This document shows positions 58,241-64,000 of a DNA stretch of 64,000 nt, piece by piece. Below the pieces are notes generated by a model. The model did not search any database, had not been told where the DNA came from, and was given only the letters and a program-made list of their open reading frames with translations. The translations under genes and the position numbers were made by a program. Numbering within the stretch: position 1 is the stretch's first letter; each line of letters opens with the position of its first letter. Where the stretch lies: NCBI GenBank assembly GCA_052168355.1, contig JBQLZQ010000063.1, positions 12,691 through 76,690 of the forward strand. The letters run 5' to 3'. The DNA comes from JBQLZQ01 sp052168355. Its GTDB lineage: Bacteria; Pseudomonadota; Alphaproteobacteria; DSM-16000; Inquilinaceae.

Positions 58241-59320
58241 ATGGCCACCATGATGAAAGCCGCCATCTTTGTCGAACCCGGACGCATCGTGCTGGACGAC
58301 AAGCCGATGCCCGATGTCGGCCCGAACGACGCCCTGATCCGCATCACCACCACCACCATCTGCGGCACCGACGTGCATATTCTCAAGGGCGAGTACCCGG
58401 TGGCCAAGGGACTGACCGTCGGCCACGAACCGGTGGGCATCATCGAGAAGCTGGGCGCCAATGTCGGCGGCTATGCGGAGGGCCAGCGGGTGATCGCCGG
58501 CGCGATCTGCCCGTCGGGCTATTCCAACGCCTGCCTCGACGGCCTGCATTCCCAGGACGGCCAGAGCGGCGCCCACGGGCTCAAGCCCATCGGCGGCTGG
58601 CGCTTTGGCAACACCATCGACGGCACCCAGGCCGAATACGTCCTGGTGCCCGACGCCATGGCCAACCTGTCGCCGGTGCCCGACGGCCTGACCGACGAAC
58701 AGGTGCTGATGTGCCCCGACATCATGTCCACTGGCTTCGCCGGGGCGGAAGCGGCCAGCATCAAGATCGGCGATACCGTGGCGGTGTTCGCCCAGGGGCC
58801 CATCGGGCTGTGCGCCACGGCCGGGGCAAAGCTGCGCGGCGCCACCCGGATCATCGCCGTGGATTCGGTGCCAGCCCGGCTGGACATGGCCCGGCGCATG
58901 GGGGCCGACGCCGTGGTGGATTTCTCCAAGACCGATCCGGTCGCCGAGATCATGCGCCTGACCGAGGGTCGCGGCGTCGATTCCGCCATCGAGGCGCTGG
59001 GGCTGCAGCAGACCTTCGAAAGCTGCCTGCGCGTGCTCAAACCCGGCGGCACCCTATCCAGCCTCGGCGTCTATTCCGGCGATCTGACGATCCCGCTCGA
59101 CGCCTTTCACGCCGGTTTGGGCGACAACCGCATCGTCACCTCGCTGTGTCCCGGCGGCAAGGAACGGATGCGCCGGCTGATGAACGTCGTGGCCAGCGGA
59201 TGGGTCGACCTGGAGCCCCTGGTGACCCACCGCTTCGCCCTTGACGACATCGAGGCCGCCTACGATCTGTTCGCCAACCAGCGCGACGGCGTGCTCAAGG
59301 TGGCGATCACGCCGGGGTAA
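58241..59320 (+). CDS. Zinc-dependent secondary alcohol dehydrogenase-like protein
   Basis: 359 residues from ATG 58241. Medium-chain dehydrogenase with catalytic zinc ligands C41 (CGTDVH), H62/E63 (GHEPVG) and an Asp in the CPDIMSTGF segment. This C-H-D set is that of the Thermoanaerobacter/Clostridium secondary alcohol dehydrogenases. The structural zinc cysteine cluster is absent, as in that group. The cofactor loop is AVFAQGPIGLCATAGAKLRGATRIIAVDS. Acts on a secondary alcohol or ketone. Confidence 0.85.
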   Translation: MATMMKAAIFVEPGRIVLDDKPMPDVGPNDALIRITTTTICGTDVHILKGEYPVAKGLTVGHEPVGIIEKLGANVGGYAEGQRVIAGAICPSGYSNACLDGLHSQDGQSGAHGLKPIGGWRFGNTIDGTQAEYVLVPDAMANLSPVPDGLTDEQVLMCPDIMSTGFAGAEAASIKIGDTVAVFAQGPIGLCATAGAKLRGATRIIAVDSVPARLDMARRMGADAVVDFSKTDPVAEIMRLTEGRGVDSAIEALGLQQTFESCLRVLKPGGTLSSLGVYSGDLTIPLDAFHAGLGDNRIVTSLCPGGKERMRRLMNVVASGWVDLEPLVTHRFALDDIEAAYDLFANQRDGVLKVAITPG

Positions 59321-59415
59321 GGGCGAGGCTGCGCGCCTCCTACCCCGAACCGCGGCATCGAATATGCTGGCGTCCTGTCGCCGGCCTGGCCGAGACGCAG
59401 CAAGGGTGACGGGCA

Positions 59416-60336
59416 TTGTCTTCGAAGGTGCAACGCAAGCTGACGACCATCCTGGCGGCCGATGCCGAGGGCTACAGCCGCCATATGAGCGTGGACGAGG
59501 TGGGCACCTTCGACGCGCTGCACGATGCCAGGGGCGTTTTTGCCCGGTTCATCGACCGCCACAACGGGCGCATCGCCAATACCGCGGGTGACGGGCTGAT
59601 CGCCGAATTTTCCTCGGTCGTCGAGGCCGTGCAGTGCGCCATCGAGGTGCAGCGGGAACTCGGCGATCGCTGCGGCGACTCGGCGGATCCGTTGCGCTTC
59701 AGGATCGGCGTCCATCTGGGGGACGTGATGGTCGACGACGGCGATCTGCTGGGCGAGGGCGTCAACCTGGCCGCGCGCCTTCAGACCATGGCCGAGCCGG
59801 GCGGCATCCTCATCTCCCAGCAGGTCTACGATCAGGTCCGCTCGAAACTTTCGGTCGCGTTCGAGTATCTGGGCCAGAAACGGCCGAAGAACTTCGTCAT
59901 GGATGTGCCGGTGTACCGGGTCTCGCAAGACAAGGGCGGGTCCCGCCCGGCCCGCCGCACACGGACGCATCGTCCGGCTCACCGGCCTGAAAGCGCCTCG
60001 GCGGGTCCCGATGCCGGCCTGCGGGACCGCGTCGGTCGCCACGCCAAGCTGCTCGGCATCGTCGCCGTGGCGATCTTCGTGATCGATCTGGCCACCGGCC
60101 CGACCTTTTTCAGCCACTGGCCGGCGATCGGGATGGCGGCGGCCCTGGCGTGGCAGGCGGCGCCGTTGCTGGCGCGCGGCCGGCTTGGCGTATGGGACAT
60201 TCGGGGGCTGGCCGTCATCGGCATTCTGGGGATCATCAACATCGTGACCTGGTCGGGCCATCTCTGGGTTTTCTGGCCGGCGCTCGCGATCGTCGTCCTC
60301 GGCGCCATTCGAAAACTGGGCGTCCGGTCCCGGTGA
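59416..60336 (+). CDS. Class III adenylate/guanylate cyclase with C-terminal 2TM domain
   Basis: 306 residues. The start is TTG 59416, because the family N-terminus RKLTTILAADAEGYSRHMSVDE follows directly and no ATG/GTG in frame is better. The catalytic domain has ILAADAEGYSR (first metal Asp), NTAGDGLIAEF (second) and GEGVNLAARLQTMAEPGG. A basic linker is followed by four hydrophobic segments (about 216-300) in a 2TM-type membrane domain. Anchors the cyclase to the inner membrane. It is a second cyclase in the window, not a paralogue of the MerR-like one in its accessory part. Confidence 0.85.
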   Translation: MSSKVQRKLTTILAADAEGYSRHMSVDEVGTFDALHDARGVFARFIDRHNGRIANTAGDGLIAEFSSVVEAVQCAIEVQRELGDRCGDSADPLRFRIGVHLGDVMVDDGDLLGEGVNLAARLQTMAEPGGILISQQVYDQVRSKLSVAFEYLGQKRPKNFVMDVPVYRVSQDKGGSRPARRTRTHRPAHRPESASAGPDAGLRDRVGRHAKLLGIVAVAIFVIDLATGPTFFSHWPAIGMAAALAWQAAPLLARGRLGVWDIRGLAVIGILGIINIVTWSGHLWVFWPALAIVVLGAIRKLGVRSR

Positions 60337-60428
60337 GCGCGGACATATGCGCCGCCGACCCCGACGCCATCGCGTCCCTGCGGATCCGCCATTTCGACGG
60401 CGCCGAAACCTGGGCCTATCTGGACTAG
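60333..60428 (+). CDS. Very short ORF coupled to the cyclase stop, possibly a remnant
   Basis: GTG 60333 overlaps the cyclase stop as GTGA and gives 31 codons, including SLRIRHFDGAETWAYLD, before TAG. GC and codon use match the chromosome. It may be the start of a gene cut off when the AT-rich stretch (60470-60600) was formed. The rest of the 265-bp region up to the IS element carries nothing I can support. Confidence 0.25.
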   Translation: MSADICAADPDAIASLRIRHFDGAETWAYLD

Positions 60429-60593
60429 ACAGCCGCTGATTCCGAACTGCCCGGCCGCTCCATGCCGACGCCTACCGATTTTCGCGCCCCAATGCCGAAC
60501 GGGATGCACTTTTCTTGATTTTGACATTCGACGGTCACAATTTTTAGTTGCACTTGCTAAGGGTTGTTGATTTCGTTCGATGCTCATCATAGG

Positions 60594-60626
60594 AATAAAA
60601 TCCGCATATTATACTTGACGTACCCA
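60594..60626. repeat. Left end of IS element: 8-bp target duplication and IRL
   Basis: AATAAAAT (60594-60601) is the target duplication and 60602-60626 the 25-bp left inverted repeat, starting CCGCATATTATACTT. It matches the right repeat at 23 of 25 positions. Confidence 0.9.
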
Positions 60627-60665
60627 CTTTGAGGGACTAGGTTTACCCCATAAGGAGTTAGACCG

Positions 60666-61613
60666 ATGTCCGTACTATCTGACCGCCACTTTCACGATGA
60701 AGCCGCCGCCTACAAGTTTGTCGAGGCGCGCATTTGGCCGAACGGCCCCATCTGTCCGCATTGCGGCGGCACTGATCGCAATGCCCCCATGAACGGCAAG
60801 AGCACCCGGATCGGCACTTACAAGTGCTACGACTGCCGCAAGCCCTTCACCGTGAAGATCGGCACCATCTTTGAGTCCAGCCACGTCAAGATGCATCTCT
60901 GGCTGCAAGCCATTTTCCTCATGGCTTCGTCCAAGAAAGGCATTTCGAGCAACCAGCTTCACCGCACCTTGGGCGTGACCTTGAAAACCGCGTGGTTCAT
61001 GTCGCATCGTCTGCGCGAGGCAATGCGCGCGGGCGGGCTTGGTCCGCTTGGCGGGCGAGGCGAAATTGTAGAAGCCGACGAAACCTATTTTGGCCAGCGC
61101 GCCGTCAAGCGCTCGACCAAGACCAGCGGCCAACCGTTCATCAAACGGGGCAAGGGCGGTCCATCAAACAAGCGGGCCGTGCTGAGCCTCATTGAACGCG
61201 GCGGTTCGGTGCGCTCCTTCCATGTAGCCTCGGCGACCAAAGAAAACGTCGCGGTTCTAGTCTCGGAAAACATCGCCGTTGAAAGCGTTCTTTTCACCGA
61301 TGAAAGCCGCCTGTATCCAGCCGTTGGCAAGACCTTTGCCGCGCATGAGACCGTCCGCCATTCGACCGGCGAGTACGTTCGCGGCGCGGTCCACACCAAC
61401 ACTATTGAAAGCTATTTCAGCATCTTCAAGCGCGGGATGCGGGGCACCTATCAGCATTGCGCCGAAAAGCATCTTCACCGCTACCTCGCGGAATTCGACT
61501 TTCGTCACAACAAGCGTGTAGCCTTGGGCGTGAATGACGTGGCCCGCGCCGGTCGCATCCTTGATGGTGTCATCGGCAAGCGGCTCACCTATGAAACGGC
61601 TCTTGCAAGGTGA
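60666..61613 (+). CDS. IS1595-family (ISXO2-like) transposase
   Basis: 315 residues. N-terminal zinc ribbon CPHC (30-33) and CYDC (54-57). Catalytic residues are candidate D138 (EADETYFG), D212 (LFTDESRLY) and N245/E248 (HTNTIESYFSIFKRGMRGTY). GGAG lies 9-10 bp before the ATG. Full length, no frameshift, so probably active. DNA cleavage and strand transfer at the 25-bp ends. Confidence 0.96.
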   Translation: MSVLSDRHFHDEAAAYKFVEARIWPNGPICPHCGGTDRNAPMNGKSTRIGTYKCYDCRKPFTVKIGTIFESSHVKMHLWLQAIFLMASSKKGISSNQLHRTLGVTLKTAWFMSHRLREAMRAGGLGPLGGRGEIVEADETYFGQRAVKRSTKTSGQPFIKRGKGGPSNKRAVLSLIERGGSVRSFHVASATKENVAVLVSENIAVESVLFTDESRLYPAVGKTFAAHETVRHSTGEYVRGAVHTNTIESYFSIFKRGMRGTYQHCAEKHLHRYLAEFDFRHNKRVALGVNDVARAGRILDGVIGKRLTYETALAR

Positions 61614-61621
61614 GGCACCCT

Positions 61622-61789
61622 ATGGCGTCTGGCGACCAAGCAAATACCGGCCGAAAGCCCGAAAGCGGAAAGCCTGAAAAGTCGCAGAAAGAACGCTTCA
61701 TCGAAAAAGCCCGCGAATTGGAGGCGGACGAATCCGGTGAGGCGTTCGAGCGCGCGCTAGAGAAAATTATTCCGGCGAAGCGCGATTAG
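61622..61789 (+). CDS. 55-residue charged protein in the IS element
   Basis: ATG 61622 lies 8 bp after the transposase stop and the frame ends TAG 61787-61789. The product is Lys/Glu-rich: SQKERFIEKARELEADESGE followed by AFERALEKIIPAKRD. I recall similar short ORFs with an F-I-x-x-A-R-E-L-x-A-D-E pattern in bacterial genomes but know no function. It overlaps the DUF3800 gene by 23 bp tail to tail. The helix-rich composition and coupling to tnp argue for a real gene. Confidence 0.6.
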   Translation: MASGDQANTGRKPESGKPEKSQKERFIEKARELEADESGEAFERALEKIIPAKRD

Positions 61790-62630
61790 GCGGTTCCAAC
61801 GAATAGATTTCCCCTGTTTCACGAAATCGACTGACAGTCAGCGCCAGCGCATCCGCGTCAAACCAGTGCCCATGCACAAATCGTCCGCCCGTTGCATTTT
61901 CTAGCGCAACCGTTTGGCCGCTATCAGCGAGGCTAATTTTCCCGAAGCGCGTCTTCTCAATGCTCCACCCCATCTGATGAACAAGAAGATCGGCGCACTG
62001 TAGCGGCATCACTTGATCCGGATAGCCAAAGGCAATCGGACCTAAGATGCGTCGATACCATTCTTCCGCGCTATATGCCTTTTCAACAATCTCCATCCGG
62101 CCATGATACTCAGGTTGATGGGCGAACATCGGCGCTATCGTTTCGCCAATAGCGTTCTTCGCCCCCCATTCCCAAAGTTGCCTGACAACATCGTCAAAGC
62201 ACAGGTCAAACGGCTTTGGGAACCTTCGCAGGAACTCCGAGTCGGACACCGCCAACGACCAATCATCAACAACGACAGCCGAAGACACCGCTTGGAGATT
62301 TTGAGCGCCCAACGCCTCCGACAACTGCGTGATGATGTAGCCTCGCTGTGGCGTATCCACTCGGGAAAATTCGCCCTCTTGCCGCACGCAGTCCGTCATA
62401 TGAAAGGTGCTGACGCCTTTCATGGAGAACTCCGCCAGAACAGCGGCCCAACGATTCTCTATGGCTTCCCATGCAGATTTTGAACCGACAAAGCCAGACA
62501 AAGCGGTAACGTGCGCGCCGTCATGTATACCGGTTTCATCGAAGTATGCGTATAGCAAGACCAGCGCCTTATGCCGCGATGACCTGGGGTGCAGCCAGTC
62601 TGCTATCTCCCCGATCCGGATAAGACTCAT
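61767..62630 (-). CDS. DUF3800-like protein, passenger of the IS element
   Basis: 287 residues from ATG 62630 with GGAGGG upstream. DUF3800 has a conserved N-terminal DE and a C-terminal QxxD; here D31-E32 in AYFDETG and Q211-x-x-D214 in PLQCADLLVHQM. The fold is predicted to be RNase H-like by analogy, so metal-dependent nuclease activity is conceivable but unproven. It is read towards the transposase gene. Its whole length lies inside the element. Confidence 0.75.
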   Translation of the reverse strand: MSLIRIGEIADWLHPRSSRHKALVLLYAYFDETGIHDGAHVTALSGFVGSKSAWEAIENRWAAVLAEFSMKGVSTFHMTDCVRQEGEFSRVDTPQRGYIITQLSEALGAQNLQAVSSAVVVDDWSLAVSDSEFLRRFPKPFDLCFDDVVRQLWEWGAKNAIGETIAPMFAHQPEYHGRMEIVEKAYSAEEWYRRILGPIAFGYPDQVMPLQCADLLVHQMGWSIEKTRFGKISLADSGQTVALENATGGRFVHGHWFDADALALTVSRFRETGEIYSLEPPNRASPE

Positions 62631-62647
62631 ACTACACCCTCCGGCGC

Positions 62648-62680
62648 TGGGTACGCAAAGTATAATATGCGGAATAAAAT
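62648..62680. repeat. Right end of IS element: IRR and 8-bp target duplication
   Basis: 62648-62672 is the right inverted repeat, starting TGGGTACGCAAAGTATAATA, and 62673-62680 the second AATAAAAT. Confidence 0.9.
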
Positions 62681-62896
62681 CATAATTTGGTAGATTGAGG
62701 TGATGGATGAACGTGTTTCGCTCTGTCGAGAATGACGACCGCGGGGGGCACCTCTCCACGCCGATCGGGCTGTTGATCTCTACGACAGGACAAGACGTCG
62801 AAGGCGTATGCCTGGACGATGTGAAGCGGCGAGGATCCATCGTGAGAAACCGTGGCGCGATCCGGGAACATTCTATGACGACCGTACGACCGCCCC

Positions 62897-63196
62897 ATGA
62901 AATTGCTGTCGCGCGGCACCACCCGATGGCTGACGGGAATAAGTCTTTTCTCGATAGGCGCGGGGTTTTGCTGGCTTCTCACAATTCTTGTCCTCTACAG
63001 GGGCGACTACGATGATTTTTGCGCTGTCGACGGCTCGCAGCCGATCCGTATCCCCTTGCCGCGATTCGACGGTCCGCCGAACTGCGATCTCAATATCTTG
63101 ATCGCGGCGATGACGGTGGTCTTTGGCGCGCTGATCTGGTGGGTGCCACTGTGCCTCGCGCTGCTGATCCACCGGCTGGCGTCCCCGACAAAGTGA
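62897..63196 (+). CDS. Small membrane protein of unknown function
   Basis: 99 residues with two hydrophobic segments (about 11-33 and 68-92) separated by a polar loop containing two Cys (DFCAVDGSQPIRIPLPRFDGPPNCDLN), perhaps disulfide-bonded in the periplasm. No family recognised. The GTG of the muramidase gene overlaps its TGA (GTGA), so the two are translationally coupled. Confidence 0.55.
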   Translation: MKLLSRGTTRWLTGISLFSIGAGFCWLLTILVLYRGDYDDFCAVDGSQPIRIPLPRFDGPPNCDLNILIAAMTVVFGALIWWVPLCLALLIHRLASPTK

Positions 63197-63924
63197 GCCG
63201 GCGTACAGGACGGATCGCCCGGTGGGGACTGGCGGGGACGGCCCTGGCGGCGATGGTCGCCGCCGGTCTCTACGCCCTTTATCTCGGCTACGAACCGGAC
63301 GCGGCGCGGTATCCGGTACGGGGGATCGACGTTTCCCACCATCAGGGGCCGGTGGATTGGGCGGCGGTTGCCGCCGGGCCGGTCGATTTTGTTTACCTGA
63401 AGGCGACGGAGGGCGGCGATTTCCGCGACTCGGCGTTCGCCGATCACTGGGTGGACACGGCGCGGGCCGGTCTGCCGCGCGGCGCCTATCATTTTTTCAC
63501 GCTATGCCGGCCGGGGGCGGAACAGGCGGCGAATTTCATCGCCACCGTGCCGGCGGACCCGGCTTCCCTGCCGCCGGCGGTCGATCTAGAATTTGTCGGC
63601 AACTGCGCCGCCCGGCCGGCCAAGGAAACATTCGCCGCCGAACTCGCCGTGTTCCTGGATCGGGTCGAAGCGCATTACGGACGCCCGGCGGTGCTCTACA
63701 CCACGCGCGGGTTCCATCGGGCGTACCTCGACGGGCTGGCGTTGGATCGGCCCTTTTGGCTGCGCAGCCTGATGGTGGCGCCGCGCTATGGGCCGGAAGA
63801 CTGGACGGTCTGGCAGTTTCACGACCGAGGCGACCGGCCCGGGGTTTCCGGACCGGTCGACCTCAACGTCTTTGCCGGATCGGCGGACGATTTCGCCGCG
63901 TTCCGGGAGACGCGGCTGCCCTAG
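63193..63924 (+). CDS. GH25-family muramidase (lysozyme)
   Basis: 243 residues from GTG 63193. N-terminal basic stretch and membrane anchor (8-30), then a GH25 barrel: RGIDVSHHQGPVDW with D46, the FVYLKATEGGDFRDSAFADHW segment, AYHFFTLCRPGAEQAANF, and catalytic VDLEF with D131/E133. C-terminal WTVWQFHDRGDRPGVSGPVDLNVFAG is standard. Cleaves the glycan strand of peptidoglycan, either in wall remodelling or as an anchored hydrolase; no phage genes lie nearby. Confidence 0.88.
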   Translation: MSRRTGRIARWGLAGTALAAMVAAGLYALYLGYEPDAARYPVRGIDVSHHQGPVDWAAVAAGPVDFVYLKATEGGDFRDSAFADHWVDTARAGLPRGAYHFFTLCRPGAEQAANFIATVPADPASLPPAVDLEFVGNCAARPAKETFAAELAVFLDRVEAHYGRPAVLYTTRGFHRAYLDGLALDRPFWLRSLMVAPRYGPEDWTVWQFHDRGDRPGVSGPVDLNVFAGSADDFAAFRETRLP

Positions 63925-63934
63925 CGGGCGGTCG

Positions 63935-64000
63935 TTACGCCGCGCGCCGGGGCCGGCCGGGGCCGCCGGGGCGCCCGCCGCGGCCGCGCTGGCCGCCGCC
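63935..64000 (-). CDS. RGG-rich C-terminus of a gene extending off the right edge (DEAD-box helicase?)
   Basis: Minus-strand frame from base 64000 reads GGGQRGRGGRPGGPGRPRRAA and then TAA (63935-63937). Such basic RGG/PGG tails are typical of RhlE-type DEAD-box RNA helicases in alphaproteobacteria, but other proteins have them too. Only 21 codons are inside the window. Confidence 0.4.
   Translation of the reverse strand, partial: GGGQRGRGGRPGGPGRPRRAA

Larger units (their letters stand above)
60602..62672. mobile_element. IS1595-family element with passenger genes
   Basis: 2071 bp bounded by 25-bp inverted repeats and an 8-bp direct repeat AATAAAAT on both sides, the duplication size of the IS1595 family. 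It contains an ISXO2-like transposase gene, a 55-codon ORF and a divergently placed DUF3800 gene. The identical target duplications and near-identical ends indicate a recent, intact insertion in an AT-rich intergenic site. Elements of this family carrying non-transposition genes are known (tIS). Confidence 0.92.

Noticed and set aside
62707..63015. 102-codon plus-strand and 100-codon minus-strand frames right of the IS element
   Set aside because: They overlap each other, lack ribosome sites and family resemblance, and conflict with the better small membrane protein at 62897.

Overview
The window is a high-GC chromosomal segment of an alphaproteobacterium, most likely a Rhodospirillales-type heterotroph. 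Pointers, none of which I could test by search, are a MipZ division ATPase, a DUF1476 (F1-ATPase zeta-type inhibitor) protein, the PurS/PurQ/small-PurL set, a TimB/Pam18-like J protein, a phasin, Anbu, and three TRAP uptake systems plus a sugar ABC transporter. Most of the window is ordinary chromosome with dense, often translationally coupled genes. Two AT-richer pieces stand out as acquired: the left edge (about 1-1990) and an intact IS1595-type element (60602-62672).

Layout. 1-1990: a truncated antitoxin-like tail and an OLD-like ATPase/TOPRIM protein (putative defence). 2096-7367: gltX, cysS, cimA, trmJ. 7341-7852: a 256-bp tandem duplication carrying the trmJ 3' end and several palindromes. 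7920-10311: TauE/SafE exporter, rpsD with a clear promoter and terminator, and a VIT1/CCC1-type transporter. 10319-15631: a MarR regulator and an isocitrate-lyase/PEP-mutase-like enzyme, divergent from a TRAP DctQ-DctM-DctP operon that ends in an alpha/beta hydrolase; paired dyads lie between them. 15661-23458: rarD, grxD, bolA and a purine block purC-purS // purQ-purL, split by alkA and a class III cyclase gene. 23564-24736: an NRDE-like protein and a DUF1476 protein. 24751-41188: two TAXI/fused-DctQM TRAP systems flank a maltose/trehalose-type ABC operon, a nucleoside hydrolase, an FMN reductase-like protein, alanine dehydrogenase, an HCCA isomerase-like protein and an acyl-CoA synthetase. 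41410-44852: a DUF3179 protein, then mipZ, a VWA protein and a TimB-like J protein. 44877-49773: a methyltransferase and the nucleotide-sugar set galU-ugd-pgm. 49806-54392: a D,D-carboxypeptidase with a C-terminal extension, a lipoprotein, a decayed sensor fragment, Anbu and a phasin. 54759-60336: clpS, clpA, guaD, a zinc alcohol dehydrogenase and a second class III cyclase. 60594-62680: the IS element with its 8-bp target duplication. 62897-64000: a small membrane protein coupled to a GH25 muramidase, and the RGG-like tail of a gene that continues off the edge.

How the genes work together. The three TRAP systems and the ABC transporter feed carboxylates and sugars into a catabolic set (PEP-mutase-like lyase, acyl-CoA synthetase, alanine dehydrogenase, nucleoside hydrolase, guanine deaminase). 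The phasin implies polyhydroxyalkanoate storage, and galU-ugd-pgm supplies UDP-glucose and UDP-glucuronate for surface polysaccharide. In all three operons where the binding-protein gene comes first, a GC-rich stem-loop sits exactly between it and the permease gene. The most interesting material is the IS1595-type element with a DUF3800 passenger and a 55-residue charged ORF, the OLD-like island, the paired operator-like dyads at 11655-11691, and the MipZ/VWA/TimB-like cluster.
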